A DNA stretch of 59,052 nucleotides from Methanosarcina sp. UBA289 (lineage in GTDB: Archaea > Halobacteriota > Methanosarcinia > Methanosarcinales > Methanosarcinaceae): NCBI GenBank assembly GCA_002496565.1, contig DAKJ01000025.1, positions 60,502-119,553 on the forward strand. The letters run 5' to 3'. A program made the position numbers and the translations under genes. Under the pieces are notes generated by a model. That model was not told the DNA's origin, did no database searches, and saw only the letters and a list, made by a program, of their open reading frames with translations. This document shows, piece by piece, positions 52,546 through 59,052 of the stretch (within the stretch, counting starts at the first letter, position 1; every line of letters begins with the position of its first letter).

Positions 52546-53053
52546 ATAAGGAAATATAGAGTTAGAAAGTATATAATAAAACTTCTGGCAATTTATTTTA
52601 TAAGAAAGAAACCAGAAAGTGGTGCAGAGTAAGAATAAAGATTTGGGAAAGCTAAATTTTGACTAATAAAAATAAAGATGATTAATTAAATACACAAATT
52701 TTTGATAATAATAGAAACGTGATTTTTTTATCAGGATTTATTCTAAAATATAGTAACTAAATAAATATTAATCACAGTTTTGGACATAAAAGATCTAATT
52801 TTAATTAATATTGGTTTCTAATTTATATTTCTCTAATTATTATATTTCTGGAATAATAATACACTAGTGATACAATGGAGAATCTTTTTTATCGGCAAAT
52901 AAGGAATAAATGGAATATACTATTTAATTTGTCTTCTTAAAATATACTTAGATCATTTATTCAGAGAGTAAGTATATTTGTCTAATGATATGAGATTGAA
53001 AAGCCGAATAAAGTGAAATTGTATCTAATTAACCAGAATGATGGAGGCAATAG
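52546..53053. other. AT-rich promoter region
   Basis: Between two divergent genes, with many TATA-like stretches and a long possible leader for the Lys-rich protein. No gene or strong structure seen. Confidence 0.5.
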
Positions 53054-53515
53054 ATGGGAGAGAAAAGGTTTAGCAAAATAAAAAAGACTGTTATTGTTTT
53101 GTTGGCTGTCTTTCTTGTAATATCTTTGACAGCTGCATCAGCAAGTGCGTGGTACTCAAAGACTAGCAACGAAAAATGTAAAAGCACTCCTCATGAAAAG
53201 ATCGCTAAAGAAAAAGTAGCTAAAGAAAAGTGCGTTAAAGAAAAGGTAGCTAAAGAGAAAGTAGTTAAGAAGGTAGCTAAAGAGAAAGTAGTTAAGAAGG
53301 TAGCTAAAGAAAAAGTAGTAGTTAAAGAAGTAGTTAAAGAGAAAGTGGAAAACAAAGTTTTAGGCTTTGCAGAAAATAAATGGTTCGGTGGCGGTTGGAA
53401 GGGCGACTTCCGTGACAATTTCAAAATAAAGTTATTTAACGTCGGTGGCTGTTTCACAGAACGCGGCGAGAGATATTGTGACAACGGTTGGTTCAACGAC
53501 TGTTGGGATTGTTAA
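53054..53515 (+). CDS. Secreted Lys/Glu/Val repeat protein with cysteine-rich tail
   Basis: 153 residues. Signal peptide (KKTVIVLLAVFLVISLTAASASA, cleavage near residue 32), then ~50 residues of KEKVAKEK / KVVKKVAKEKVVKK repeats (residues ~48-100), strongly basic and heptad-like, then a Gly/aromatic segment (NKWFGGGWKGDFRDNF) and a tail with paired cysteines (GGCFTERGERYC, FNDCWDC). GGAGG precedes ATG 53054. No family recognised. The repeat could form a coiled coil or bind acidic surface polymers; the cysteines suggest disulfides. Internal DNA repeats make it prone to length change. Confidence 0.7.
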   Translation: MGEKRFSKIKKTVIVLLAVFLVISLTAASASAWYSKTSNEKCKSTPHEKIAKEKVAKEKCVKEKVAKEKVVKKVAKEKVVKKVAKEKVVVKEVVKEKVENKVLGFAENKWFGGGWKGDFRDNFKIKLFNVGGCFTERGERYCDNGWFNDCWDC

Positions 53516-53605
53516 TGTTGACAAATTCAGCCAACGATCAAATTAGTCATAAGTCCATACCAATAACGACCCATTTGTAAATTCCACATTTGATTAGAAG
53601 CAGCG

Positions 53606-53632
53606 AGACTCTTAAAATTAACTAAAGAGTCT
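53606..53632 (+). terminator. Hairpin after the Lys-rich protein gene
   Basis: AGACTCTT (53606-53613) and AAGAGTCT (53625-53632), 11-nt loop, followed by TT. Confidence 0.4.
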
Positions 53633-53638
53633 TTACTG

Positions 53639-53766
53639 ATAGGACTTACGTAGGAAGAGAGCTAAAATGAAGCGTAGATAGGTCTGTAGCAAATATTTTA
53701 AAGGAAACATAACGTTCCATACCATCTTTTCACCATCTTTTTTCAATTTAACTGCGTAAGTCCTAT
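53639..53766. mobile_element. Miniature inverted-repeat element, AGGACTTACG family (copy 2)
   Basis: Terminal inverted repeats ATAGGACTTACGTAG (left) and CTGCGTAAGTCCTAT (right), one mismatch, 128 bp, non-coding. The outer AGGACTTACG is shared with the element at 49234. Likely a MITE mobilised by a transposase elsewhere in the genome. Confidence 0.6.
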
Positions 53767-53838
53767 TCATAATAGTATAAAGATATAAAGAATACAAAAG
53801 GAAAAAAGAAATGAATAAAAATTTACCAAATTTTTAGA

Positions 53839-54201
53839 TTAATATACATTATCCGGCTCGAAGACTTTCTCTCCCACAATCTCTCCATCAAGATTTCTAT
53901 AAAAACAGGACCTGTACCCCATATGACAGGCTCCACCAACCTGTTCTACCAGCAGGAGAAGAGAATCCATATCACAGTCAACCCTGATATCTTTTACTTT
54001 TTGTATATGTCCTGAGGTTTCTCCTTTTTTCCATAATTGTCGTCTGCTTCGACTCCAGAAGTGTGCAATTCCTGTCTCTACAGTCTTCTCAAGAGCTTCT
54101 CGATTCATATAAGCACACATCAGCACCTCCCTGCTAAGCTGGTCCTGAACGACAGCAAGGATTAGACCTTTCTCGGATTTTAAGGTATCAAAATCAATCA
54201 T
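53839..54201 (-). CDS. hisI: Phosphoribosyl-AMP cyclohydrolase
   Basis: The third step of histidine biosynthesis: opens the adenine ring of phosphoribosyl-AMP; Zn2+/Mg2+ enzyme. 120 residues, normal for the monofunctional archaeal HisI. Motifs are VLMCAYMNREALEKT, HFWSRSRRQLWKKGETSGH and DCDMDSLLLLVEQVGGACHMGYRSCFYR (metal-binding D-x-D-x-D and cysteines; in outline). ATG 54201, ATCATGGGAG context. Stands alone, unlinked to hisH. Confidence 0.96.
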   Translation of the reverse strand: MIDFDTLKSEKGLILAVVQDQLSREVLMCAYMNREALEKTVETGIAHFWSRSRRQLWKKGETSGHIQKVKDIRVDCDMDSLLLLVEQVGGACHMGYRSCFYRNLDGEIVGEKVFEPDNVY

Positions 54202-54288
54202 GGGAGATAGATTGCAAAACTAGTATAAAAAAGGGAGGGAATTAGATTTAAAAGCTGCTGAAGAGACAACAGTAAGCCTGGTACTTTT

Positions 54289-56268
54289 TCAAGGCTTTAT
54301 TCCAAGTACATCCTCAACGTATGCCCTGAGAATTTCCGCAACGCTCCAAGCCTGAGCAATGCAGCCACCTGGAGAGTAAGGATAGTCGCCATCAAATACT
54401 TCGGAAATAGTACCTAAACCTGCTGTTTCAAGGTGCACATCAAAACCCTGAAGGAGAGCCCGCATATCTTCAAGACTTTCTTTAGAATAGTTGTGAACCT
54501 TCCGATAAGCTTTCACGTAAGCGCCAAGGAGCCAGGGCCAGGCGGTCCCATTATGATAAGCCGCATCTCTTGTTACTGCGTCTCCACAATAATGTCCCTT
54601 ATATAAAGGATGATCAGTCGAGAGGCTTCTAAGCCCAAATGGTGTCAAAAGGTCTTTTTCAACTCGGTCTACAATCGCTTTTTCTTTATCAGAAGAGAGC
54701 ATGGTATAAGGTAGAGCCACTGAAAAGATCTGATTAGGGCGGATTGCCGGATCTTTAACCTGATTTCCTGCTTCGTCCTGAGATACAAGGTCAAAGAGAC
54801 AATTAGTCTCCGGGTTCCAGAAAACATTCTCAAAATTAGAAGCTACTCCGGCTGCAAGAGTTTCATATGAGGAAATGTTTTTCCCTAAGAGACTACCAAG
54901 ATTAGAAGCCGTTTTCAGAGCATTGTACCAGAGGGCATTGATTTCGCAGGCTTTACCTGCTCTTGGGGTTACCGCCTGCTCCCCAATTTTCGCATCCATC
55001 CAGGTTAACTGAGGTCCCTGCCTGATAAGATAATCGGAATCCATACCGATTCCAAAGTCCGTACCCTTACGGTAATTATCTATGATACTATCCATTGTAT
55101 CCCAGACATCCGAAAGGAAAAGGAAGTCCTTAGTATATGCGAAATATCGGCCTACAGTGTGAATAAACCAGAGAGAAGCATCCACAGTGTTATAAATTGG
55201 TTCTCCTCCAAGCGACAGGAAAGCATTAGGAATCAGACCTCTCTTACAATGCCTGGAAAAGTTTTTGAGAATATATCTTGCCTCTTCAAAGCGCCGGGGG
55301 ATTAAAAGCAGGCCAGGCATAGAGATCATGGTGTCCCTCCCCCAGTCTGAAAACCAGTGATATCCTGCAATCACCGTGTTTTCACCCGAAGAAGGATTTT
55401 TTACTATAAAAGGGTCCGCTGCCCTGAGAAGCTTAAGAGCAAAGGGCTCGGTAAGCCTTGAATTAAAGGCAAGGAGATTTTGTCGATAGACTTCCCTTGT
55501 ATAAAATTCCTTAACTTGCTCGAGATTCAGAGAAGAAACATCTTCGGTTGAAGAAACAATAAAGAAATGTGAGGTTCCCAGCTTGAGTTTGCTTTCGAAA
55601 TAACCTGGGTTGAAATTATCTTCCTGGAAGTTGAGCCCCCTCTGTCTCTCAATATCATACTCAAAGTTATAGTACCATTTGGGGTCAGAATGGTACTGGA
55701 GATTGGATGAGAGTGAAAAAGTAAAACCATTTGAGCTTTCAAGTTTTACTCCAGCAGGATTAGCTTTCTGAGTGAAGGAAAGCTCTCCTGAGCGAACGGT
55801 GTAATGGAAATTTCTGGAATTTACCAATGGGAAAATTCTTAGCATAGCTCCTTCTCTTCTGGATCTGATGTCATAGAGAATGCAGGTTGTGTTGCTGTTG
55901 TGAATCATGAAGACCTTTTTCTTTATGGTAAAATCGCCAGGGCGATAAACCCAGAGAGGAAAAGGAGCAAGGACGAATTTGGAGAGGTAATTGAAGCCTG
56001 AAGGAAAAACAGTACCAGGATACTTATGGGTTGCAAGCCGATAAACTTCATCTTTAATTGAGATTTCCTCATCAAGAGAGGAAAGCAATACAAACCTTCC
56101 TGGAGAGTTTTCTGGAGCTGCTACTAGCAGTCCATGATAGGTTCTTGTGCCTGCCCCTATTACTGTAGATGAGGCATATCCCCCGAGTCCATTTCCTACG
56201 ATCCACTCTTTCTTTATTCCTTCTTCATATGTGGAAAAGGAATCTGCTCCAAACCTGATACCACTCAT
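54289..56268 (-). CDS. Glycogen debranching enzyme (amylo-alpha-1,6-glucosidase)
   Basis: A 659-residue protein with the N-terminal GDE_N domain (EWIVGNGLGGYASSTVIGAGTRTYHGLLVA near residue 20-50, outline) and the (alpha/alpha)6 GDE_C catalytic domain (HWFSDWGRDTMISMPGLLL, VDASLWFIHTVGRYF, DGDYPYSPGGCIAQAWSVAEILRAY, outline). It hydrolyses alpha-1,6 branch points in glycogen; Methanosarcina stores glycogen. I chose ATG 56268 (MSGIRFGADSF) over 56373, whose extra 35 residues are hydrophobic and not part of the family. No ribosome-binding site; AATATTTAAG upstream suggests a leaderless transcript. It is divergent from the endonuclease-fold gene. Confidence 0.93.
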   Translation of the reverse strand: MSGIRFGADSFSTYEEGIKKEWIVGNGLGGYASSTVIGAGTRTYHGLLVAAPENSPGRFVLLSSLDEEISIKDEVYRLATHKYPGTVFPSGFNYLSKFVLAPFPLWVYRPGDFTIKKKVFMIHNSNTTCILYDIRSRREGAMLRIFPLVNSRNFHYTVRSGELSFTQKANPAGVKLESSNGFTFSLSSNLQYHSDPKWYYNFEYDIERQRGLNFQEDNFNPGYFESKLKLGTSHFFIVSSTEDVSSLNLEQVKEFYTREVYRQNLLAFNSRLTEPFALKLLRAADPFIVKNPSSGENTVIAGYHWFSDWGRDTMISMPGLLLIPRRFEEARYILKNFSRHCKRGLIPNAFLSLGGEPIYNTVDASLWFIHTVGRYFAYTKDFLFLSDVWDTMDSIIDNYRKGTDFGIGMDSDYLIRQGPQLTWMDAKIGEQAVTPRAGKACEINALWYNALKTASNLGSLLGKNISSYETLAAGVASNFENVFWNPETNCLFDLVSQDEAGNQVKDPAIRPNQIFSVALPYTMLSSDKEKAIVDRVEKDLLTPFGLRSLSTDHPLYKGHYCGDAVTRDAAYHNGTAWPWLLGAYVKAYRKVHNYSKESLEDMRALLQGFDVHLETAGLGTISEVFDGDYPYSPGGCIAQAWSVAEILRAYVEDVLGIKP

Positions 56269-56438
56269 AAATATCTGGTTAGGATTTAATTTCTTAAATA
56301 TTTGTACCCTTAGAAAAAAGAATTGGGGAAATATAAAAAGGAGAAAAGCCGGCTTATAGTAAAAAAATGTCAAATTATTTAATTTAAGGTGTGAACATAA
56401 ACTATTTTAGCTGTGTAGGATATAAGAAGGTGAGAATC

Positions 56439-57593
56439 ATGAAGCAAGACCTTTTAGAAATCCTTGTTGACATCTTCAAATCCTCTGGATACAATGTCAC
56501 AATATCCAGCCAGTGTGACATCCTTGTGGAGAAAAACGGGCATCAGGCTTACATCAGGTGTGCCCTGCAGCCAGATTATGAGGAAATAAAAGCTTTTTCC
56601 GAAAAGATAGGGGACTGTACAGGAATCTACGTAATGACCCGTAAAGGGTCTGAAGAAATAATCAATTATGCAACTGAACTTGGGATCTATATTTGGGACA
56701 GGAACGAGCTGGCTCTTCAAATTGGAAGAGCGATTCTTGTAAATCTGGAAAAGAAGTTAAAGATCTCGTATGCTGAACCGGAAATTCAAGCAGAGAATGA
56801 GACACGAGATCAGCACAGACAAGCAACTTCCGAATTACCTGTCGAAAACTGTGGGCTAAAAGAAAAGTTCAGAGAAGAACCCTACTTTAACGGAGAACTC
56901 TTGCCTCTTCAGAACCAACACTCAGAGGTTGAAAAAGATTCTTTTGAAACTCAACCTCCAACACGAAGCTTTGAGGAGAGAAAAAGCTTAAGTAAACCGG
57001 AGCAGGTTGAGGCTCCAGAGACCAAATCGTACGAGATACTAAACATACAGTCTGTAGAGCCAAGGATTTCTAAAAATCAGGCGATTATTATTTCGAAACC
57101 ATACATAAGCAACCCTAAGGATGCAATTTTAAAATTTGTACCTTTCTGGAAATATAGATATAGCGTAGAAGTTGAAAAACGCTTCAGGTCAAAAGTCTTA
57201 AGTATTGACGAAAAGGGAAAGGGATTTCTTAACGCTTTAAACAAATCAAAAGAAGAGATGGAAATTGAGGGGCTTGGCGCGCCTACAAGGATCCCAGCCG
57301 TGCAGTATGAGTTAAAAAGACCGAATGTGGATAAAAAACAGGCAGAGAAGATTCTTCTAGACTTAATTATAGAGGAAAACACACGCGAAATACATTTTAA
57401 CAATACGGAAGGACAGGCAGTTATATATGAGCACAGGTGTCTCAGCCCTAGGCATGAAGACATACAGCTCGATATGGAGCTCGTTTATATCCCTGTCTGG
57501 GAAGTAAAGGGGAAACGTAACTCGCTAGAGATCAACGCTTATAATGCAAAGGTTCTTGAGGAGCCTGTTGATGAAGATGCCGAATTTCTGTGA
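56439..57593 (+). CDS. Protein with N-terminal restriction-endonuclease-like (Mrr-type) fold, unknown role
   Basis: A 384-residue protein. Residues ~1-105 look like a Mrr-cat/RecB-type nuclease fold: LLEILVDIFKSSGYNVTISSQCDILVEKNGHQAYIRCA and GIYVMTRKGSEEIINYATELGIYIWDRNEL (outline). The usual D...ExK catalytic triad is not complete: D-I-L-V-E-K is there, but the next strand has YIRC where Q-x-K is expected, so it may be inactive. Residues ~110-220 are low-complexity and charged; residues ~220-384 form a second domain (LKFVPFWKYRYSVEVEKRF, VYIPVWEVKGKRNSLEINAY). ATG 56439 follows AAGGTGAG. No family name recalled with certainty. Confidence 0.65.
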   Translation: MKQDLLEILVDIFKSSGYNVTISSQCDILVEKNGHQAYIRCALQPDYEEIKAFSEKIGDCTGIYVMTRKGSEEIINYATELGIYIWDRNELALQIGRAILVNLEKKLKISYAEPEIQAENETRDQHRQATSELPVENCGLKEKFREEPYFNGELLPLQNQHSEVEKDSFETQPPTRSFEERKSLSKPEQVEAPETKSYEILNIQSVEPRISKNQAIIISKPYISNPKDAILKFVPFWKYRYSVEVEKRFRSKVLSIDEKGKGFLNALNKSKEEMEIEGLGAPTRIPAVQYELKRPNVDKKQAEKILLDLIIEENTREIHFNNTEGQAVIYEHRCLSPRHEDIQLDMELVYIPVWEVKGKRNSLEINAYNAKVLEEPVDEDAEFL

Positions 57594-57887
57594 ATTTAAA
57601 ACGTGAAAAAGTATTGGAAGAAAAATATATTAAATAGAAAATATATTTATAGATATTGGCAGAATAACAGGATCCCTCGAAAAAGAATCCCACCCTACCT
57701 TCCAGATTCCTGTGAAAAAAGATCTTTTTCAGGAAAAAGCGCAATTTTACGATAAACGTTATATTTGCCCAATGAAAGAGTATATAACCTTTGGAAATTA
57801 TCTGTAAGCTGTAACGGATGGCATCTTATAGGAAATAAAACGTAGAATTATTTCAAAAAAGTATGGAAAATAAAAAGAGGTGCGTAA
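57594..57887. other. Intergenic region
   Basis: Includes a near-perfect palindrome TGAAAAAAGATCTTTTTCA (57713-57731), possibly a terminator, and AT-rich promoter sequence before the IscA-type gene. Confidence 0.4.
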
Positions 57888-58205
57888 ATGATAGAAGTAA
57901 CAGACAGAGCTGCTGCTGAATTGAAAACATTGATTGAGCAGGAAGAGAAACCTGAACTTGCTCTCAGAATTTTTGTTGCCGGGGTTGCCTGCAGCGGAGT
58001 TCAGTATGGATTAGCCTTTGACGATGAACTGAAGGAAGACGACGTGACTATGGAAAGTAACGGAATTAAACTCGTTATGGCAAAAGACATTGAAAGAAGC
58101 TTCTCTGAGGGCAGCATTGACTTTATTGAGGACGAAAGCGGGAAGGGATTCCTTATCCGCAATCCAAATGCTGGTGGATGCGGCACCTGTGGCGGATGCC
58201 ATTAA
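57888..58205 (+). CDS. IscA/HesB-family iron-sulfur protein
   Basis: 105-residue A-type carrier fold: IEVTDRAAAELKTLIEQEEKPELALRIFVAGVACSGVQYGLAFDDE (outline) with the first Cys in a less usual ACSGVQYGL. The C-terminus is NPNAGGCGTCGGCH, three cysteines where classical IscA has CGCG. It is thus an archaeal variant of the Fe-S carrier family; a cluster or iron-binding role is inferred. AGAGGTG precedes ATG 57888. It is followed by the NAC gene 76 nt downstream, perhaps one transcript. Confidence 0.88.
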   Translation: MIEVTDRAAAELKTLIEQEEKPELALRIFVAGVACSGVQYGLAFDDELKEDDVTMESNGIKLVMAKDIERSFSEGSIDFIEDESGKGFLIRNPNAGGCGTCGGCH

Positions 58206-58281
58206 GAAAAGTAAAATTGTGCTGAAGGTATTGAACCCGAACCTGAAAAAAATAAACAAAAAATAAAGGAGAAGCAAGTCT

Positions 58282-58644
58282 ATGTTCCCAGGAATGGGAG
58301 GTGTGGGAGGCCGGGGAATGAACCCGGCTAAAATGAAGCAGATGATGAAACAGATGGGAATTGATGTTAAAGAGCTTAAGGATGTTCAGGAAGTAGTTAT
58401 AAAGACTGCGGACTCTAATATCATTATAGAGAATGCAAGTGTTACTATCATGAAAGTCCAGGGTTCGGAAACATACCAGATCGTAGGTGACGTAAAGGAA
58501 GTCCCAAAAGAGCTGGAGATTCCCGCTGACGATATAAAGCTTGTAATGGAGCAAACCGGTGTTTCTGAAGAGGAAGCTCGGACAGCTCTTAAAGACTCAA
58601 ATGGAGACCTGGCAGAAGCCATTGTGGCACTTTCTTCTGCCTGA
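58282..58644 (+). CDS. nac: Nascent polypeptide-associated complex protein
   Basis: Archaeal NAC-alpha homologue of 120 residues, a ribosome-bound chaperone for nascent chains. The Gly/Met-rich N-terminus (MFPGMGGVGGRGMNPAKMKQMMKQMGI) is followed by the NAC domain (VVIKTADSNIIIENASVTIMKVQGSETYQIVGD, outline) and a C-terminal UBA domain (LVMEQTGVSEEEARTALKDSNGDLAEAIVALS). AAGGAGAAG precedes the ATG. Confidence 0.96.
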   Translation: MFPGMGGVGGRGMNPAKMKQMMKQMGIDVKELKDVQEVVIKTADSNIIIENASVTIMKVQGSETYQIVGDVKEVPKELEIPADDIKLVMEQTGVSEEEARTALKDSNGDLAEAIVALSSA

Positions 58645-59052
58645 ATCTTTTTTTATAAACTTAGTAATTACTGTCCCAGAGTTCCGTTTTAGAGTTCCGT
58701 TTTGAGAACACAGAGTTCTTTTCACTCCTCTATGCTACGCTCAAGAGGCTAATTTTTGACAAGTAATTTTTTGCTCAGAGTTACATTTATTGTAATTTCA
58801 ATTCTACCCATAAGATAAGTGGATTTCGTTATTAGCTCAAGAGAGGCAAAGAAAGAAAATAGACTAGATATTAAACTAAATAAGATAAAACTGTTTTTAA
58901 CGGCTTTTAAAATAGGTTCAACAGTTTCAAAAAAATATATTCTTAATGAAGTATAACAAGTCATAGAATCAGTGTTGGAAAAATAATATTGTAAGAATAA
59001 CAATATAAAAGATCAATAAAAGTATCAAGATTGATTTAGAAATAGAAGAATA
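58645..59052. other. Terminal intergenic sequence
   Basis: A short tandem repeat (AGAGTTCCGTTTT twice, 58679-58704) and AT-rich sequence. The minus-strand frame 58749-59003 lacks a ribosome-binding site and looks spurious. Nothing further seen. Confidence 0.45.

Noticed and set aside
58749..59003. Minus-strand 84-codon hydrophobic frame at the right edge
   Set aside because: No ribosome-binding site, AT-driven composition, no recognisable domain.
1..59052. tRNA, rRNA or intact transposase genes
   Set aside because: Scanning the intergenic regions for cloverleaf-like GTTCGA arms, rRNA-like blocks and DDE-type frames gave nothing convincing; a tRNAscan run would settle tRNAs.

Overview
The window is chromosomal DNA of a methanogenic archaeon, almost certainly a Methanosarcina. 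The basis is archaeal-type genes (S8e, archaeal S15, Nob1, NAC, GfcR), the methanosarcinal cobalamin-salvage order cobD-cbiB-cobZ-cobS-cobY, surface proteins with PGF-pre-PGF, YVTN-propeller and PKD domains, AT-rich intergenic regions with archaeal TATA boxes, and GGAGG/GAGGTG ribosome-binding sites. I cannot name the species. No rRNA, tRNA, CRISPR array or intact transposase gene was found.

Layout. 1-1240: 3' part of an acidic Ser-Asp-repeat surface protein. 1373-4620: de novo NAD genes nadA and nadX (minus) and nadC (plus). 5029-9871: a FecBCD/BtuFCD-type ABC importer with two tandemly duplicated binding lipoproteins. 10030-12089: rps15 and a DUF4214-methyltransferase fusion. 12557-16035: a TetR/ABC-2 exporter operon with a secreted accessory protein and strong palindromic operators. 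16398-18578: a secreted rhodanese and hisS. 18917-25764: the cobalamin nucleotide-loop genes running directly into sufC-sufB and a small unknown gene. 26226-31226: a 1666-residue surface protein made of two seven-bladed propellers and twelve PKD domains.

31415-34105 holds a stand-alone archaeosine-synthase-like (DUF5591) gene and a decayed region with a frameshifted secreted-protein pseudogene and a small membrane protein. 34106-39865 holds an aminotransferase with an Lrp regulator, rps8e, two Methanosarcina-type unknowns, nob1 and gfcR. 40413-47622 holds a zinc-finger/S1/DHH phosphoesterase, a slipin-NfeD pair, an AIR-synthase-like protein and hisH. 47743-50092 is accessory: a small zinc-ribbon protein, a broken leucine-carboxyl-methyltransferase-family gene, a miniature inverted-repeat element and an orphan gene. 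50617-58644 returns to housekeeping and conserved genes: PIN-ATPase-KH protein, a Lys-rich secreted repeat protein, hisI, glycogen debranching enzyme, an endonuclease-fold protein, an IscA-type protein and NAC.

The points most worth follow-up are apparent ATT initiation codons in nadX and sufC, both with a Shine-Dalgarno motif ending exactly 6 nt upstream, and a possible ATA start in a third gene. Next come the nadA leader dyads, the 26-bp perfect operator palindrome at the tetR start, a GC-rich tandem hairpin upstream of nob1, a 90-bp-spaced duplicated box-like element upstream of rps15, two families of miniature inverted-repeat elements, and the physical fusion of the cob cluster with sufCB. 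I did not find a clear-cut new defence or mobile system.
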